From Candidatus Falkowiibacteriota bacterium (GTDB taxonomy: Bacteria > Patescibacteriota > Patescibacteriia > Patescibacteriales > GWE2-39-37): DNA of 24,870 nt. The notes below the pieces were generated by a model that worked only from the letters and a program-made list of their open reading frames with translations, had not been told where the DNA came from and did not search any database. This document shows positions 7,854-14,069 of the stretch, in pieces. Both the position numbers and the translations under genes were made by a program. The DNA lies in NCBI GenBank assembly GCA_013335665.1, contig JAAXVE010000002.1:1-24870 (forward strand). Direction: 5' to 3'. The stretch's first letter is position 1, and the number at the start of each line of letters is the position of its first letter.

Positions 7854-8924
7854 TTATAAGCCAAGATCCTCCAAGAGTTGTCGCTGTTTGCGCGAGAGGT
7901 TGGTCGGAGTCTTAACGATGACGCGAACCAGGTGGTCACCGCGGTTGCGCCCATTTATCTTTGGTACGCCGTAACCGCGCAAAATGAACACCTTGCCCGA
8001 TTGCGTACCTTCAGGAATCTTCAAAGTCACCTTACCATCAACAGTCTCGACTTCTATCTTGGTTCCGAGAGCCGCTTGAACCATTCCTATCTCCACATCC
8101 GAATGTATATTTTCACCGTCACGGGTAAAACCTTTGAGTGGCGTGATGCGGACATGCAGGTAGAGATCTCCAGCAGGAGCGCCCCTATGCCCTGCTTCGC
8201 CTTGACCATTCAAACGAATTGTTTGCCCATGGTCGATGCCAGCCGGCACTTTAACCTTTAAAGTAACGACTTCTTTAATAACGCCAATACCGCCGCATTT
8301 CTTACACTTCTGTGAAGGAATTTTGCCCTCGCCATTACAGACGTTGCAGGTAGTCTGAGTCTGGACATTGCCAAGAATCGTCCGCTGGACGCGTATTACC
8401 CGACCCGTGCCGTTGCAAGTAGCACAAGTATCAATCTTTGAGCCTGGTTCAGCACCATTGCCATGGCAGTGACTGCAGGATATACCTTTCTTTAACTGTA
8501 ATTCCCTTTCAACCCCAAAAACCGCTTCTTTGAAATCAATCGTCACGCTCATTTCCAAATCCTGTCCTTTTTGCGGTCCGCGACTGCGTCCGCCGCCGCC
8601 AAAGCCGAACATCCCACCAAACATATCGCCAAGGTCGTTCAGATCGAATTCAACTCCGCCTTGAGAGAAACCAGAAAAGTCACGGAAACCGTTAAAGCCA
8701 CCGCCCTGCGCCTGTTCGAAATTAGAACCGAAGCGGTCGTACTGGGCACGCTTATCCGGATCACCTAATGCTTGATAAGCTTCGTTAATCTCTTTGAATT
8801 TAGCCTCATCACCATGCGGCTTATCCGGGTGATATTCATGTGCTTTTTTGCGAAAAGCCTTCTTGATATCTTCTTGCGAAGCGCCTTTGTCGACGCCTAA
8901 TATATTGTAATAATCTTTGCTCAT
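7854..8924 (-). CDS. dnaJ: Chaperone DnaJ (Hsp40, type I)
   Basis: This 356-aa protein is a complete type I DnaJ. It has a J-domain with HPD at 32-34, a Gly/Phe linker (about 70-115, containing 'GGMFGFGGGG'), and four zinc motifs of the CxxCxGxG type (Cys pairs at 150/153, 167/170, 193/196, 207/210). A C-terminal substrate-binding region follows ('VPAGIDHGQTIRLNGQGEAG'). It delivers clients to DnaK and stimulates its ATPase. It is the distal member of the heat-shock cluster, separated from dnaK by two small genes. The upstream 80 nt hold nested inverted repeats, and no Shine-Dalgarno is seen before the ATG. Confidence 0.97.
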   Translation of the reverse strand: MSKDYYNILGVDKGASQEDIKKAFRKKAHEYHPDKPHGDEAKFKEINEAYQALGDPDKRAQYDRFGSNFEQAQGGGFNGFRDFSGFSQGGVEFDLNDLGDMFGGMFGFGGGGRSRGPQKGQDLEMSVTIDFKEAVFGVERELQLKKGISCSHCHGNGAEPGSKIDTCATCNGTGRVIRVQRTILGNVQTQTTCNVCNGEGKIPSQKCKKCGGIGVIKEVVTLKVKVPAGIDHGQTIRLNGQGEAGHRGAPAGDLYLHVRITPLKGFTRDGENIHSDVEIGMVQAALGTKIEVETVDGKVTLKIPEGTQSGKVFILRGYGVPKINGRNRGDHLVRVIVKTPTNLSRKQRQLLEDLGL

Positions 8925-8932
8925 ATTTTATT

Positions 8933-9004
8933 CGCGTAACGCACAACACGAGACTCATAACGCTGCAATGCTTCGTTATGAATTACGCGCTCCGCATTAT
9001 GCGG
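8933..9004. repeat. Nested inverted repeats between the DUF3467 gene and dnaJ
   Basis: Three hairpins lie in 72 bp. CGCGTAA (8933-8939) pairs with TTACGCG (8983-8989). Inside it CATAACG (8956-8962) pairs with CGTTATG (8974-8980). Next to the DUF3467 stop is CCGCA-TTA-TGCGG (8992-9004). No T-run follows. Looks like an intergenic repeat element or mRNA processing structure. Confidence 0.6.
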
Positions 9005-9313
9005 CTATTCTTTAAAACCGATTTCCTTATCCACTCCAAGCACCTCTTCTATCGTGCCGAATTTATCTTCATACTTCTTAATTACGTCTGTCATCACCGC
9101 TACCATCCGCTTGAAATGCGCGGGATTAGTAATGATTTTGGCCACCACGCGACCGCTATTCCCTGATATGGTGGCGAAATTCAGATGAAACTCATCCTTA
9201 TTCGGGCTGCCGAGCTGCATCATGTTAGCATACTCTGCGCCAGGAATATTATCAACTATCTTAATTTCCTGCGAGGCCGGCAAACCGGCTTTAGGTTGTA
9301 ATTGGTGAGGCAT
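9005..9313 (-). CDS. DUF3467 family protein
   Basis: This 102-aa soluble protein has the DUF3467 pattern: 'YANMMQLGSPNKDEFHLNF' near 28-46, then 'GRVVAKIITNPAHFKRM' near 54-70, and 'VIKKYEDKFGTIEE' towards the end. The family is small, widespread in bacteria and archaea, and of unknown function. The domain occupies about residues 17-90, with a short Pro/Gln-rich N-terminus. It lies between a small membrane protein gene and dnaJ in the heat-shock cluster, which suggests co-expression with chaperones but does not define a role. No Shine-Dalgarno is visible before the ATG. Confidence 0.78.
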   Translation of the reverse strand: MPHQLQPKAGLPASQEIKIVDNIPGAEYANMMQLGSPNKDEFHLNFATISGNSGRVVAKIITNPAHFKRMVAVMTDVIKKYEDKFGTIEEVLGVDKEIGFKE

Positions 9314-9342
9314 TTTATATTTGATTAATAATCAGTGAGATA

Positions 9343-9362
9343 GGGGCATTTTGCCATGCCCC
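9343..9362 (-). terminator. Hairpin after the small membrane protein gene
   Basis: A 7-bp stem (GGGGCAT 9343-9349 with ATGCCCC 9356-9362) lies 7 nt past the stop codon. On the minus strand it is followed by TATCTCACTG, a poor U-run, so it is a weak terminator or an attenuating/stabilising hairpin. Confidence 0.4.
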
Positions 9363-9368
9363 GTTCTT

Positions 9369-9701
9369 TTAAGCCGTTTCTTCATCATCTTCCGGGAGAA
9401 ATATTTTGGCAAGCGAAAAAACAAACCATGGAACCCCGAAAAAAAATATAAACAGCGTTTTGAGAAAACCATCTTCCTTGAGTGAATTCAAAATTGATCC
9501 GCTCATCTTTTTAATCATCCAGATATTCGCCAAAAAATATGCAACAATTAATATCTGAATAGCAGCAACTATGACAAATCCCACGATGCAGATAACTAAA
9601 CTTGGGCACTGCTTGTGTACCACACTAACAAGCGCAAGAATTATGCAAAAAAAGAAAACAAAATATACTAATCTTCGGGCCAATTTTTTTTCCAATTTCA
9701 C
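9369..9701 (-). CDS. Small three-span membrane protein, unknown
   Basis: This 110-aa hydrophobic protein has three predicted membrane segments (about 11-27, 33-57 and 81-103), a basic N-terminus (KLEKKLARR) and an acidic C-terminus (EDDEETA). It is not recognised. The start is a GTG with a purine-rich GGGGGTGA just upstream, a better ribosome binding site than most genes here have. It follows dnaK by about 80 nt and precedes the DUF3467 gene, within the heat-shock cluster. No catalytic motif is visible. Confidence 0.62.
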   Translation of the reverse strand: MKLEKKLARRLVYFVFFFCIILALVSVVHKQCPSLVICIVGFVIVAAIQILIVAYFLANIWMIKKMSGSILNSLKEDGFLKTLFIFFFGVPWFVFSLAKIFLPEDDEETA

Positions 9702-9747
9702 GCGTCACCCCCAAGGTTTAATGGTGTTACTTTAAATGTGCTCAGCC

Positions 9748-9774
9748 GGTTGCCTGAAATATAATCAGGCAACC
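9748..9774 (-). terminator. Hairpin downstream of dnaK
   Basis: A 10-bp perfect stem (9748-9757 with 9765-9774, 7-nt loop) begins about 10 nt after the dnaK stop. No T-run follows on either strand, so it is more likely a 3'-end protecting or partial termination hairpin than a full intrinsic terminator. Confidence 0.45.
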
Positions 9775-9784
9775 AAGGAGTACA

Positions 9785-11671
9785 CTAATTTACTACTTCG
9801 CCTTCAACCGGACCTTCATCCTTCTTGGGTTCATCAGCGCCACCAGCTTGCTCGCCGCCGGCAGCAGGTCCTGCTTGTTGGTACATGGCCGCGCCGATCT
9901 TCTGAGCGACTTCTGAGAGTTCTTCCATCTTCTTTTTGAGATCTTCGGTATTCTTAGCATCCTTAGCCTTCTTGATTTCTTCCAGCTTGGACTCAAGTTC
10001 TGTCTTATCTTCCGGCTTCATTTTATCGCTCGATTCTTTAAGTAATTTTTCAGTTGAAAAAATTAAAGAATCAGCTTGGTTATATATTTCAATCTCTTCT
10101 TTCTTTTTCTTATCTTCTTCGGCGTGCAATTCAGCCTCCTGTTTCATTTTTTCAATCTCTTCCTTAGACAAACCTGATGAAGAAGTAATAGTAATCTTCT
10201 GTTCTTTGCCAGTCGCTTTATCCTTGGCGCTGACATTCAAGATACCATTGGCATCAATGTCGAATTTAACTTCGACCTGCGGCACGCCACGAGGTGCCGG
10301 CGGAATGCCGTCGAGCATGAAGCGGCCAAGCGATTTGTTGTCTGCAGCCATAGGACGCTCACCCTGCAAGACGTGAATTTCTACGCCAGGCTGATTGTCA
10401 GCCGCGGTCGAAAAGGTCTGTGACTTCGAAGTCGGGATGGTGGTATTGCGCTCAATCAATGGCGTGGCCACACCTCCCAAAGTCTCGATACCGAGAGTCA
10501 GAGGGGTTACATCCAAAAGCAAAACGTCTTTGACGTCGCCCTGTAAAACACCAGCCTGAACGGCTGCACCCAAAGCGACTACTTCGTCAGGGTTAACACC
10601 CAAATGCGGTTCCTTGCCGAAAAATTCCTTAACTTTCTGCAAGACCAAAGGCATGCGGGTCATACCGCCGACCATGACGATCTCCTGTATCTGCGAAGCA
10701 GACAAGCCAGCATCTTTCAAAGCGGCTTTTGTCGGCTCCAAGGTGCGTTCGACCAAATCCACAACCAGCTGCTCCAGCTTGGCGCGGGTAATCTTCATGA
10801 CTAAATGCTTCGGACCGTTGGCATCAGAGGTGATGAAAGGCTGGTTGATCTCGGTTTCCATGGCAGTCGACAACTCGATCTTGGCCTTTTCTGCCGCCTC
10901 TTTGATACGCTGCAAAGCTAAATTATCCTTAGAGAGGTCGATGCCATTTTCTTTTTTGAATTCATCAATAATCCAATTAATGATGCGTAAATCGAAATCT
11001 TCTCCACCCAAATGCGTGTCGCCGTTGGTCGACTTAACCTCGACTGTGTCAGAGGAAATATCCAGGACCGAGACATCAAAAGTACCGCCACCCAAATCGT
11101 AAACAACAATCTGTTGACCCGACTTCTTGTCAAAACCATAAGCCAAGGCGGCTGCAGTCGGCTCATTAATAATGCGCTTAACATCCAAGCCAGCAATCTG
11201 GCCAGCGTCTTTAGTTGCCTGACGCTGCGCGTCATTAAAGTAGGCAGGTACGGTGATGACCGCTTCGGTAATTTTTTCCCCGATCCTAGCCTCGGCATCC
11301 GCTTTCAGTTTTGACAGGATCATGGCTGAAACTTCCTGTGGTGAATATTCCTTATCACCCATAACCACTTTGACGCCATCACCGGATTTGACGATCTTGT
11401 AAGGCATAACATTAATGTCACGCTGCACTTCAGAATCCTCAAAACGGCGACCGATCAAGCGTTTGACTGCATAAACCGTATTGGTCGGATTAGTAACGGC
11501 CTGACGCTTCGCTGCCAAACCGACTAAGCGCTCGCCGGATTTGGAAATCGCTTCAATCGATGGCGTAGTGCGCGCGCCCTCCGCGTTTTCGAGGATTTTC
11601 GGTTGGCCACCCTCGATGATAGCCATGGCACAATTGGTTGTGCCCAGGTCGATACCTAGAATTTTTCCCAT
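9785..11671 (-). CDS. dnaK: Chaperone DnaK (Hsp70)
   Basis: This 628-aa protein is a full-length Hsp70. The ATPase domain has the phosphate-1 motif 'GIDLGTTNCAMAI' at the N-terminus, 'VPAYFNDAQRQATKDAG' near 135-151, and 'YDLGGGTFDVS' near 190-200. The substrate-binding domain includes 'LLLDVTPLTLGIETLGG', and a charged helical lid follows. The tail is Gly/Ala-rich and ends acidic (EGEVVN), unlike the EEVD of eukaryotes. It works with the DnaJ and GrpE encoded in the same cluster. It follows hsp20 by 100 nt that contain a stable hairpin, which may uncouple dnaK levels from the upstream genes. No Shine-Dalgarno is seen before the ATG. Confidence 0.98.
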   Translation of the reverse strand: MGKILGIDLGTTNCAMAIIEGGQPKILENAEGARTTPSIEAISKSGERLVGLAAKRQAVTNPTNTVYAVKRLIGRRFEDSEVQRDINVMPYKIVKSGDGVKVVMGDKEYSPQEVSAMILSKLKADAEARIGEKITEAVITVPAYFNDAQRQATKDAGQIAGLDVKRIINEPTAAALAYGFDKKSGQQIVVYDLGGGTFDVSVLDISSDTVEVKSTNGDTHLGGEDFDLRIINWIIDEFKKENGIDLSKDNLALQRIKEAAEKAKIELSTAMETEINQPFITSDANGPKHLVMKITRAKLEQLVVDLVERTLEPTKAALKDAGLSASQIQEIVMVGGMTRMPLVLQKVKEFFGKEPHLGVNPDEVVALGAAVQAGVLQGDVKDVLLLDVTPLTLGIETLGGVATPLIERNTTIPTSKSQTFSTAADNQPGVEIHVLQGERPMAADNKSLGRFMLDGIPPAPRGVPQVEVKFDIDANGILNVSAKDKATGKEQKITITSSSGLSKEEIEKMKQEAELHAEEDKKKKEEIEIYNQADSLIFSTEKLLKESSDKMKPEDKTELESKLEEIKKAKDAKNTEDLKKKMEELSEVAQKIGAAMYQQAGPAAGGEQAGGADEPKKDEGPVEGEVVN

Positions 11672-11713
11672 AGTATTTTTGAATTAATTAATCTTTTATT
11701 GCTTAATTGCTGA

Positions 11714-11761
11714 CCGACAATTTTCAACGGGGCTTAATTGCCGTTGAAAATTGCGTATCGG
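11714..11761. repeat. Long hairpin between hsp20 and dnaK
   Basis: A 13-bp perfect stem (CAATTTTCAACGG 11718-11730 with 11741-11753, 10-nt loop) extends after a 4-nt bulge by CCGA/TCGG (11714-11717 with 11758-11761). A 10-nt direct repeat GCTTAATTGC lies at 11701-11710 and in the loop region (11732-11741). There is no T-run after the stem. It may be an RNA processing or stability element. Confidence 0.6.
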
Positions 11762-11771
11762 CAATCAAGGC

Positions 11772-12203
11772 TTATTTCTTTTTTGTCTGAATCTTGATCG
11801 TCTTCGGTGCCGACTCTTCGGCTTTAGGGATGGTAATCTTCAAAACGCCATCCTGGGCCAAGGCCTCAGCCTTATCTCCCACGACTCGAGCTGGCAACGG
11901 AATTGAACGATAGAAGCTCCCGCGATGGATTTCCTTGCGGTAATAATTCTTCTCATCGATCTCACTCTTCTTCTCACTCTCGCCCTTGATCGACAAGACG
12001 TCGTTCTCGATCGAGATGGAGACTTTTTCAGGATCTATGCCTGCCAACTGGGTCTCGACGATGATATTACTCTTGTCCTCATACATGTCGATGGCGGGCA
12101 TAAAACCTCCGGTTAACCCGCGGCTGACCGGGAGCATGTTATTGAACATTTTGTCCATATCTTCGAATCCTTCGAAGAGTGGAGTCCATTTGACTAATGA
12201 CAT
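11772..12203 (-). CDS. hsp20: Small heat-shock protein, Hsp20 family
   Basis: This 143-aa protein has an alpha-crystallin domain (about 42-130): 'PAIDMYEDKSNIIVETQLAG' opens it, 'ISIENDVLSIKGE' lies in the middle, and the closing 'LAQDGVLKITIPKAE' is the family's A-x-x-x-G-V-L signature. The C-terminal I-x-I motif (IKI near 137) for oligomerisation is present. It binds unfolding proteins without ATP and hands them to DnaK/DnaJ. It sits between grpE and dnaK in the CIRCE-headed cluster. The 179-bp gap to grpE carries a repeat element, so partial separate expression is possible. Confidence 0.95.
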   Translation of the reverse strand: MSLVKWTPLFEGFEDMDKMFNNMLPVSRGLTGGFMPAIDMYEDKSNIIVETQLAGIDPEKVSISIENDVLSIKGESEKKSEIDEKNYYRKEIHRGSFYRSIPLPARVVGDKAEALAQDGVLKITIPKAEESAPKTIKIQTKKK

Positions 12204-12257
12204 ACTTTTCTTACTTAGCCTCTTGTCGCAACTGCGTTGGGAGGCTGGATTAAGCTT

Positions 12258-12382
12258 TAAATTCTAATTTTTAATTTTGAATTTCGAATGAATGATTAAT
12301 GACATAATTTTAAACATTCGACATTCAAAATTGATTCAACCTGCCTGCCGGCAGGCAGGAATTCAAAATTAGGATTTCTAAA
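12258..12382. repeat. MITE-like intergenic inverted-repeat element
   Basis: Between grpE and hsp20. Arms 12273-12290 and 12315-12332 match as reverse complements at 17 of 18 positions. A perfect 20-bp palindrome (CCTGCCTGCC/GGCAGGCAGG) sits at 12340-12359, and looser outer AT-rich arms (about 12259-12283 and 12360-12378) enclose the whole. The element ends within about 5 bp of the grpE stop. No coding capacity. Confidence 0.65.
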
Positions 12383-12910
12383 TTAAGGCTTATGCTCAAA
12401 AACCACGACCCTTGCCGGAATTATGACTTTCCCATTGAGCATATAACCGGCTTTTACTTCCTTGGCGACCAAACCTTCCTTTTCTTTGTCGCCAGTTTCT
12501 TCACTGGACACTGCCTCCATGGTGGCGTGATCGAATTTCTTGCCAACTGTTTCCACTTCCACGACGCCGTTCCGCTCCAGCACTTCTTTAAACTGCTTAA
12601 TGACGTACTGGACGCCCACCAGCCAATTGGATTGCTCTGCCGCAGCGTCGATATGCGCCAAAGAAAGCTTAAGATGGTCGTAAACCGGCAAAACCTCATA
12701 CAGGAGCTGCTCGTTGGCATACTTTACGAATGCTGTCTTGTCCTTTGCCGACTGTTTTAGAAGATTCTGGTAATCAGCTAATGCCAGCTTGTACAAATGT
12801 TCGTAATCCTTTGCCGCTTCTTCTACGACCGTCTCCATCTCGCCGGCATCAACCTTTTCTTCTTGATGCTTTTTTTCTTCGCCTGAATGGCTTTTTTTCT
12901 TCGATTCCAT
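12383..12910 (-). CDS. grpE: Nucleotide exchange factor GrpE
   Basis: This 175-aa protein begins with a highly charged Lys/Glu/His-rich stretch (about 1-40). A long helical dimerisation region follows (about 35-95, 'YEHLYKLALADYQNLLKQ'), then the compact C-terminal beta domain with the GrpE signature 'GYMLNGKVIIPARVVV' near 155-170. The usual 'RPA' is 'IPA' here. It opens the DnaK nucleotide site to release ADP. It starts 3 nt after the hrcA stop and is the second gene of the cluster. The usual hrcA-grpE-dnaK order is kept, with hsp20 inserted. Confidence 0.95.
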   Translation of the reverse strand: MESKKKSHSGEEKKHQEEKVDAGEMETVVEEAAKDYEHLYKLALADYQNLLKQSAKDKTAFVKYANEQLLYEVLPVYDHLKLSLAHIDAAAEQSNWLVGVQYVIKQFKEVLERNGVVEVETVGKKFDHATMEAVSSEETGDKEKEGLVAKEVKAGYMLNGKVIIPARVVVFEHKP

Positions 12911-12913
12911 AAA

Positions 12914-13594
12914 TTATGCTAAATGATCTTTAATATGTTTGACCAACGAATAGTTGCGTTCATAGTTCATGCGCAACGGACCGAGAATACCAAAGAGTCC
13001 TGTATGATCTCCAAGGCGGTAGCGGGTAATAATAGTTGAACAGATCGGGCTGAAAGGATTGTCTTGGCCAATCAGGACTGTCGGCTCCATCGGCGTATCG
13101 TTGTAAATTGAATCTATTATTTCGTCGACACGGTCGATAATCGCTGAAACGTCGTAAATAGTGCTCGACTCTCTGAATTCCGGTTGAGACAAGAAATTAG
13201 CCACGCCGGTATAGTAAAGGTTGTGGCGATGGAACGCCCAGAAAACCGCCAAGCCGCTCGCTTGTGCCAAAGCTTTAGCTAATTGCTTGATTCCTGCTTC
13301 GCCTTTATCCTCTAAAAGCTTGGCAAAAATATCCGCCTCGACACCGGTGACTTTCTTTTCGCGCAGACCCTCCAGGCAATGGCGATAAGCCGCTTCGGTC
13401 GGTATGCGCCCAGCCGAGGTATGAGGCTGGATTATGTAACCGGACGATTCGAGCTCGGCCAATTCGTTGCGTACAGTTGCAGATGAAACTCCTAATTTAT
13501 ATCTGGAAACCAACGCCTCAGAGCCGACTGGCTGGCCGGTTTTGACGTGTTCCTTGACTAAGGCTTCCAGTATTTGTTGCGTGCGCTTGTTCAT
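12914..13594 (-). CDS. hrcA: Heat-inducible transcription repressor HrcA (short form)
   Basis: This 226-aa protein has an N-terminal winged-helix DNA-binding domain (about 1-75; 'YKLGVSSATVRNELAELESS' is the recognition region) and 'PHTSAGRIPTEAAYR', the most conserved HrcA motif. It has a shortened C-terminal GAF-like domain ending with 'GILGPLRMNYE', also diagnostic. Typical HrcA is about 340 aa; the missing part is in the inserted dimerisation region. It should bind the CIRCE element just upstream and repress its own operon, with activity dependent on chaperone availability. Other chaperone genes in the operon agree with this. The start ATG lies about 17 nt after the predicted transcription start. 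Confidence 0.95.
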   Translation of the reverse strand: MNKRTQQILEALVKEHVKTGQPVGSEALVSRYKLGVSSATVRNELAELESSGYIIQPHTSAGRIPTEAAYRHCLEGLREKKVTGVEADIFAKLLEDKGEAGIKQLAKALAQASGLAVFWAFHRHNLYYTGVANFLSQPEFRESSTIYDVSAIIDRVDEIIDSIYNDTPMEPTVLIGQDNPFSPICSTIITRYRLGDHTGLFGILGPLRMNYERNYSLVKHIKDHLA

Positions 13595-13617
13595 AATTGA
13601 AATTTAGGCTCAAAAAA

Positions 13618-13647
13618 ATTTTACCGCATTTAGCACTCGCATGTCAA
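13618..13647 (-). promoter_or_regulatory. Promoter of the hrcA heat-shock operon
   Basis: On the minus strand a perfect TTGACA (13647-13642) is followed after 18 nt by TAAAAT (13623-13618). The predicted start is near 13611, giving a leader of about 17 nt. The -35 box falls inside the 9-nt centre of the CIRCE operator. Confidence 0.75.
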
Positions 13648-13656
13648 GACTGCTAC
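13630..13656. promoter_or_regulatory. CIRCE operator (HrcA binding site)
   Basis: TTAGCACTC (13630-13638), 9-nt spacer, then GACTGCTAC (13648-13656). The left half is a perfect match to the known CIRCE consensus TTAGCACTC-N9-GAGTGCTAA and the right half matches 7 of 9. It overlaps the hrcA promoter, as expected for autoregulation. Confidence 0.9.
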
Positions 13657-13741
13657 CACCCATACTTAATTTAATTTAATATTAGCTTTAATTATGCTAA
13701 AAAATTTAACTCCATAAGTTCTTCTCATTGCAAATCGTGGC

Positions 13742-13776
13742 AAAAAATAAAACAGGACCATTCGAATGGCCCCGTT
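13742..13776 (-). terminator. Intrinsic terminator of the small RNA
   Basis: A 12-bp stem with two G-U pairs (13751-13762 with 13765-13776, very tight loop) is followed on the minus strand by TTTTATTTTTT (13752-13742). It lies about 90 nt before the hrcA promoter, so it also insulates the heat-shock operon. Confidence 0.8.
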
Positions 13777-13970
13777 CTATTGTCAGCAACTTATGTTACT
13801 GTCTTTTCTGTTATTCGGTTGCAAAAAAACGTCCAAAATTTGCTACCTACTAAAATTCGCTTCAGTAGGCCGTTATTCATCTTGTCTGTTTTGCCACCAT
13901 TAAAAATTAAAGAACAAAGCTATTTCGGTAAAAAAACGTCCGTAAGACTGTTTTTTACCGAATAGCACAG
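13742..13970 (-). ncRNA. Probable small RNA of about 225 nt, family unknown
   Basis: The 475-bp gap between hrcA and the aminotransferase-fold gene holds a minus-strand unit with its own promoter (14005-13977) and an intrinsic terminator (13742-13776). Near the 5' end is a long hairpin (13966-13919) whose outer stem contains TATTCGGT. The same TATTCGGT can instead pair perfectly with ACCGAATA about 145 nt downstream (plus 13812-13819), so two folds compete. The motif GGACGTTTTTTT occurs twice (plus 13823-13834 and 13930-13941), each followed by ACCGAA-TA within 0-3 nt. It lacks features I would expect of tmRNA, RNase P RNA or SRP RNA; 6S-like RNA or a terminated leader of hrcA cannot be excluded. 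Direct transcript evidence is absent. Confidence 0.6.
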
Positions 13971-13976
13971 ACTCTA

Positions 13977-14005
13977 TTTATATCACATTTTAGCATTACT
14001 GCCAA
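13977..14005 (-). promoter_or_regulatory. Promoter of the small RNA
   Basis: On the minus strand TTGGCA (14005-14000), a 17-nt spacer, then TATAAA (13982-13977): each hexamer is 5 of 6 to the sigma70 consensus with ideal spacing. No protein-coding frame of note follows before the terminator. Confidence 0.65.
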
Positions 14006-14032
14006 ACCCTATTAATAACGCTAAATTAAGTA

Positions 14033-14065
14033 TAAAAAATGACCACGGTTTTTCACCGTGGTCTT
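14033..14065 (-). terminator. Intrinsic terminator after the aminotransferase-fold gene
   Basis: The stem GACCACGGT/ACCGTGGTC (left arm from about 14041, right arm to about 14062, with a T/A-rich loop) is followed on the minus strand by ATTTTTTAT. It lies 5-10 nt after the stop codon. Confidence 0.88.
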
Positions 14066-14069
14066 TCAT

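Noticed and set aside
10614..11102. 162-codon plus-strand frame opposite dnaK
   Set aside because: DnaK is strongly conserved through this stretch; the antisense product is low-complexity (Ser/Lys-rich) and has no start signals.
13780..13965. 61-codon plus-strand frame in the hrcA upstream gap
   Set aside because: It runs antisense through the hairpins of the small RNA, with no promoter or ribosome binding site on the plus strand.
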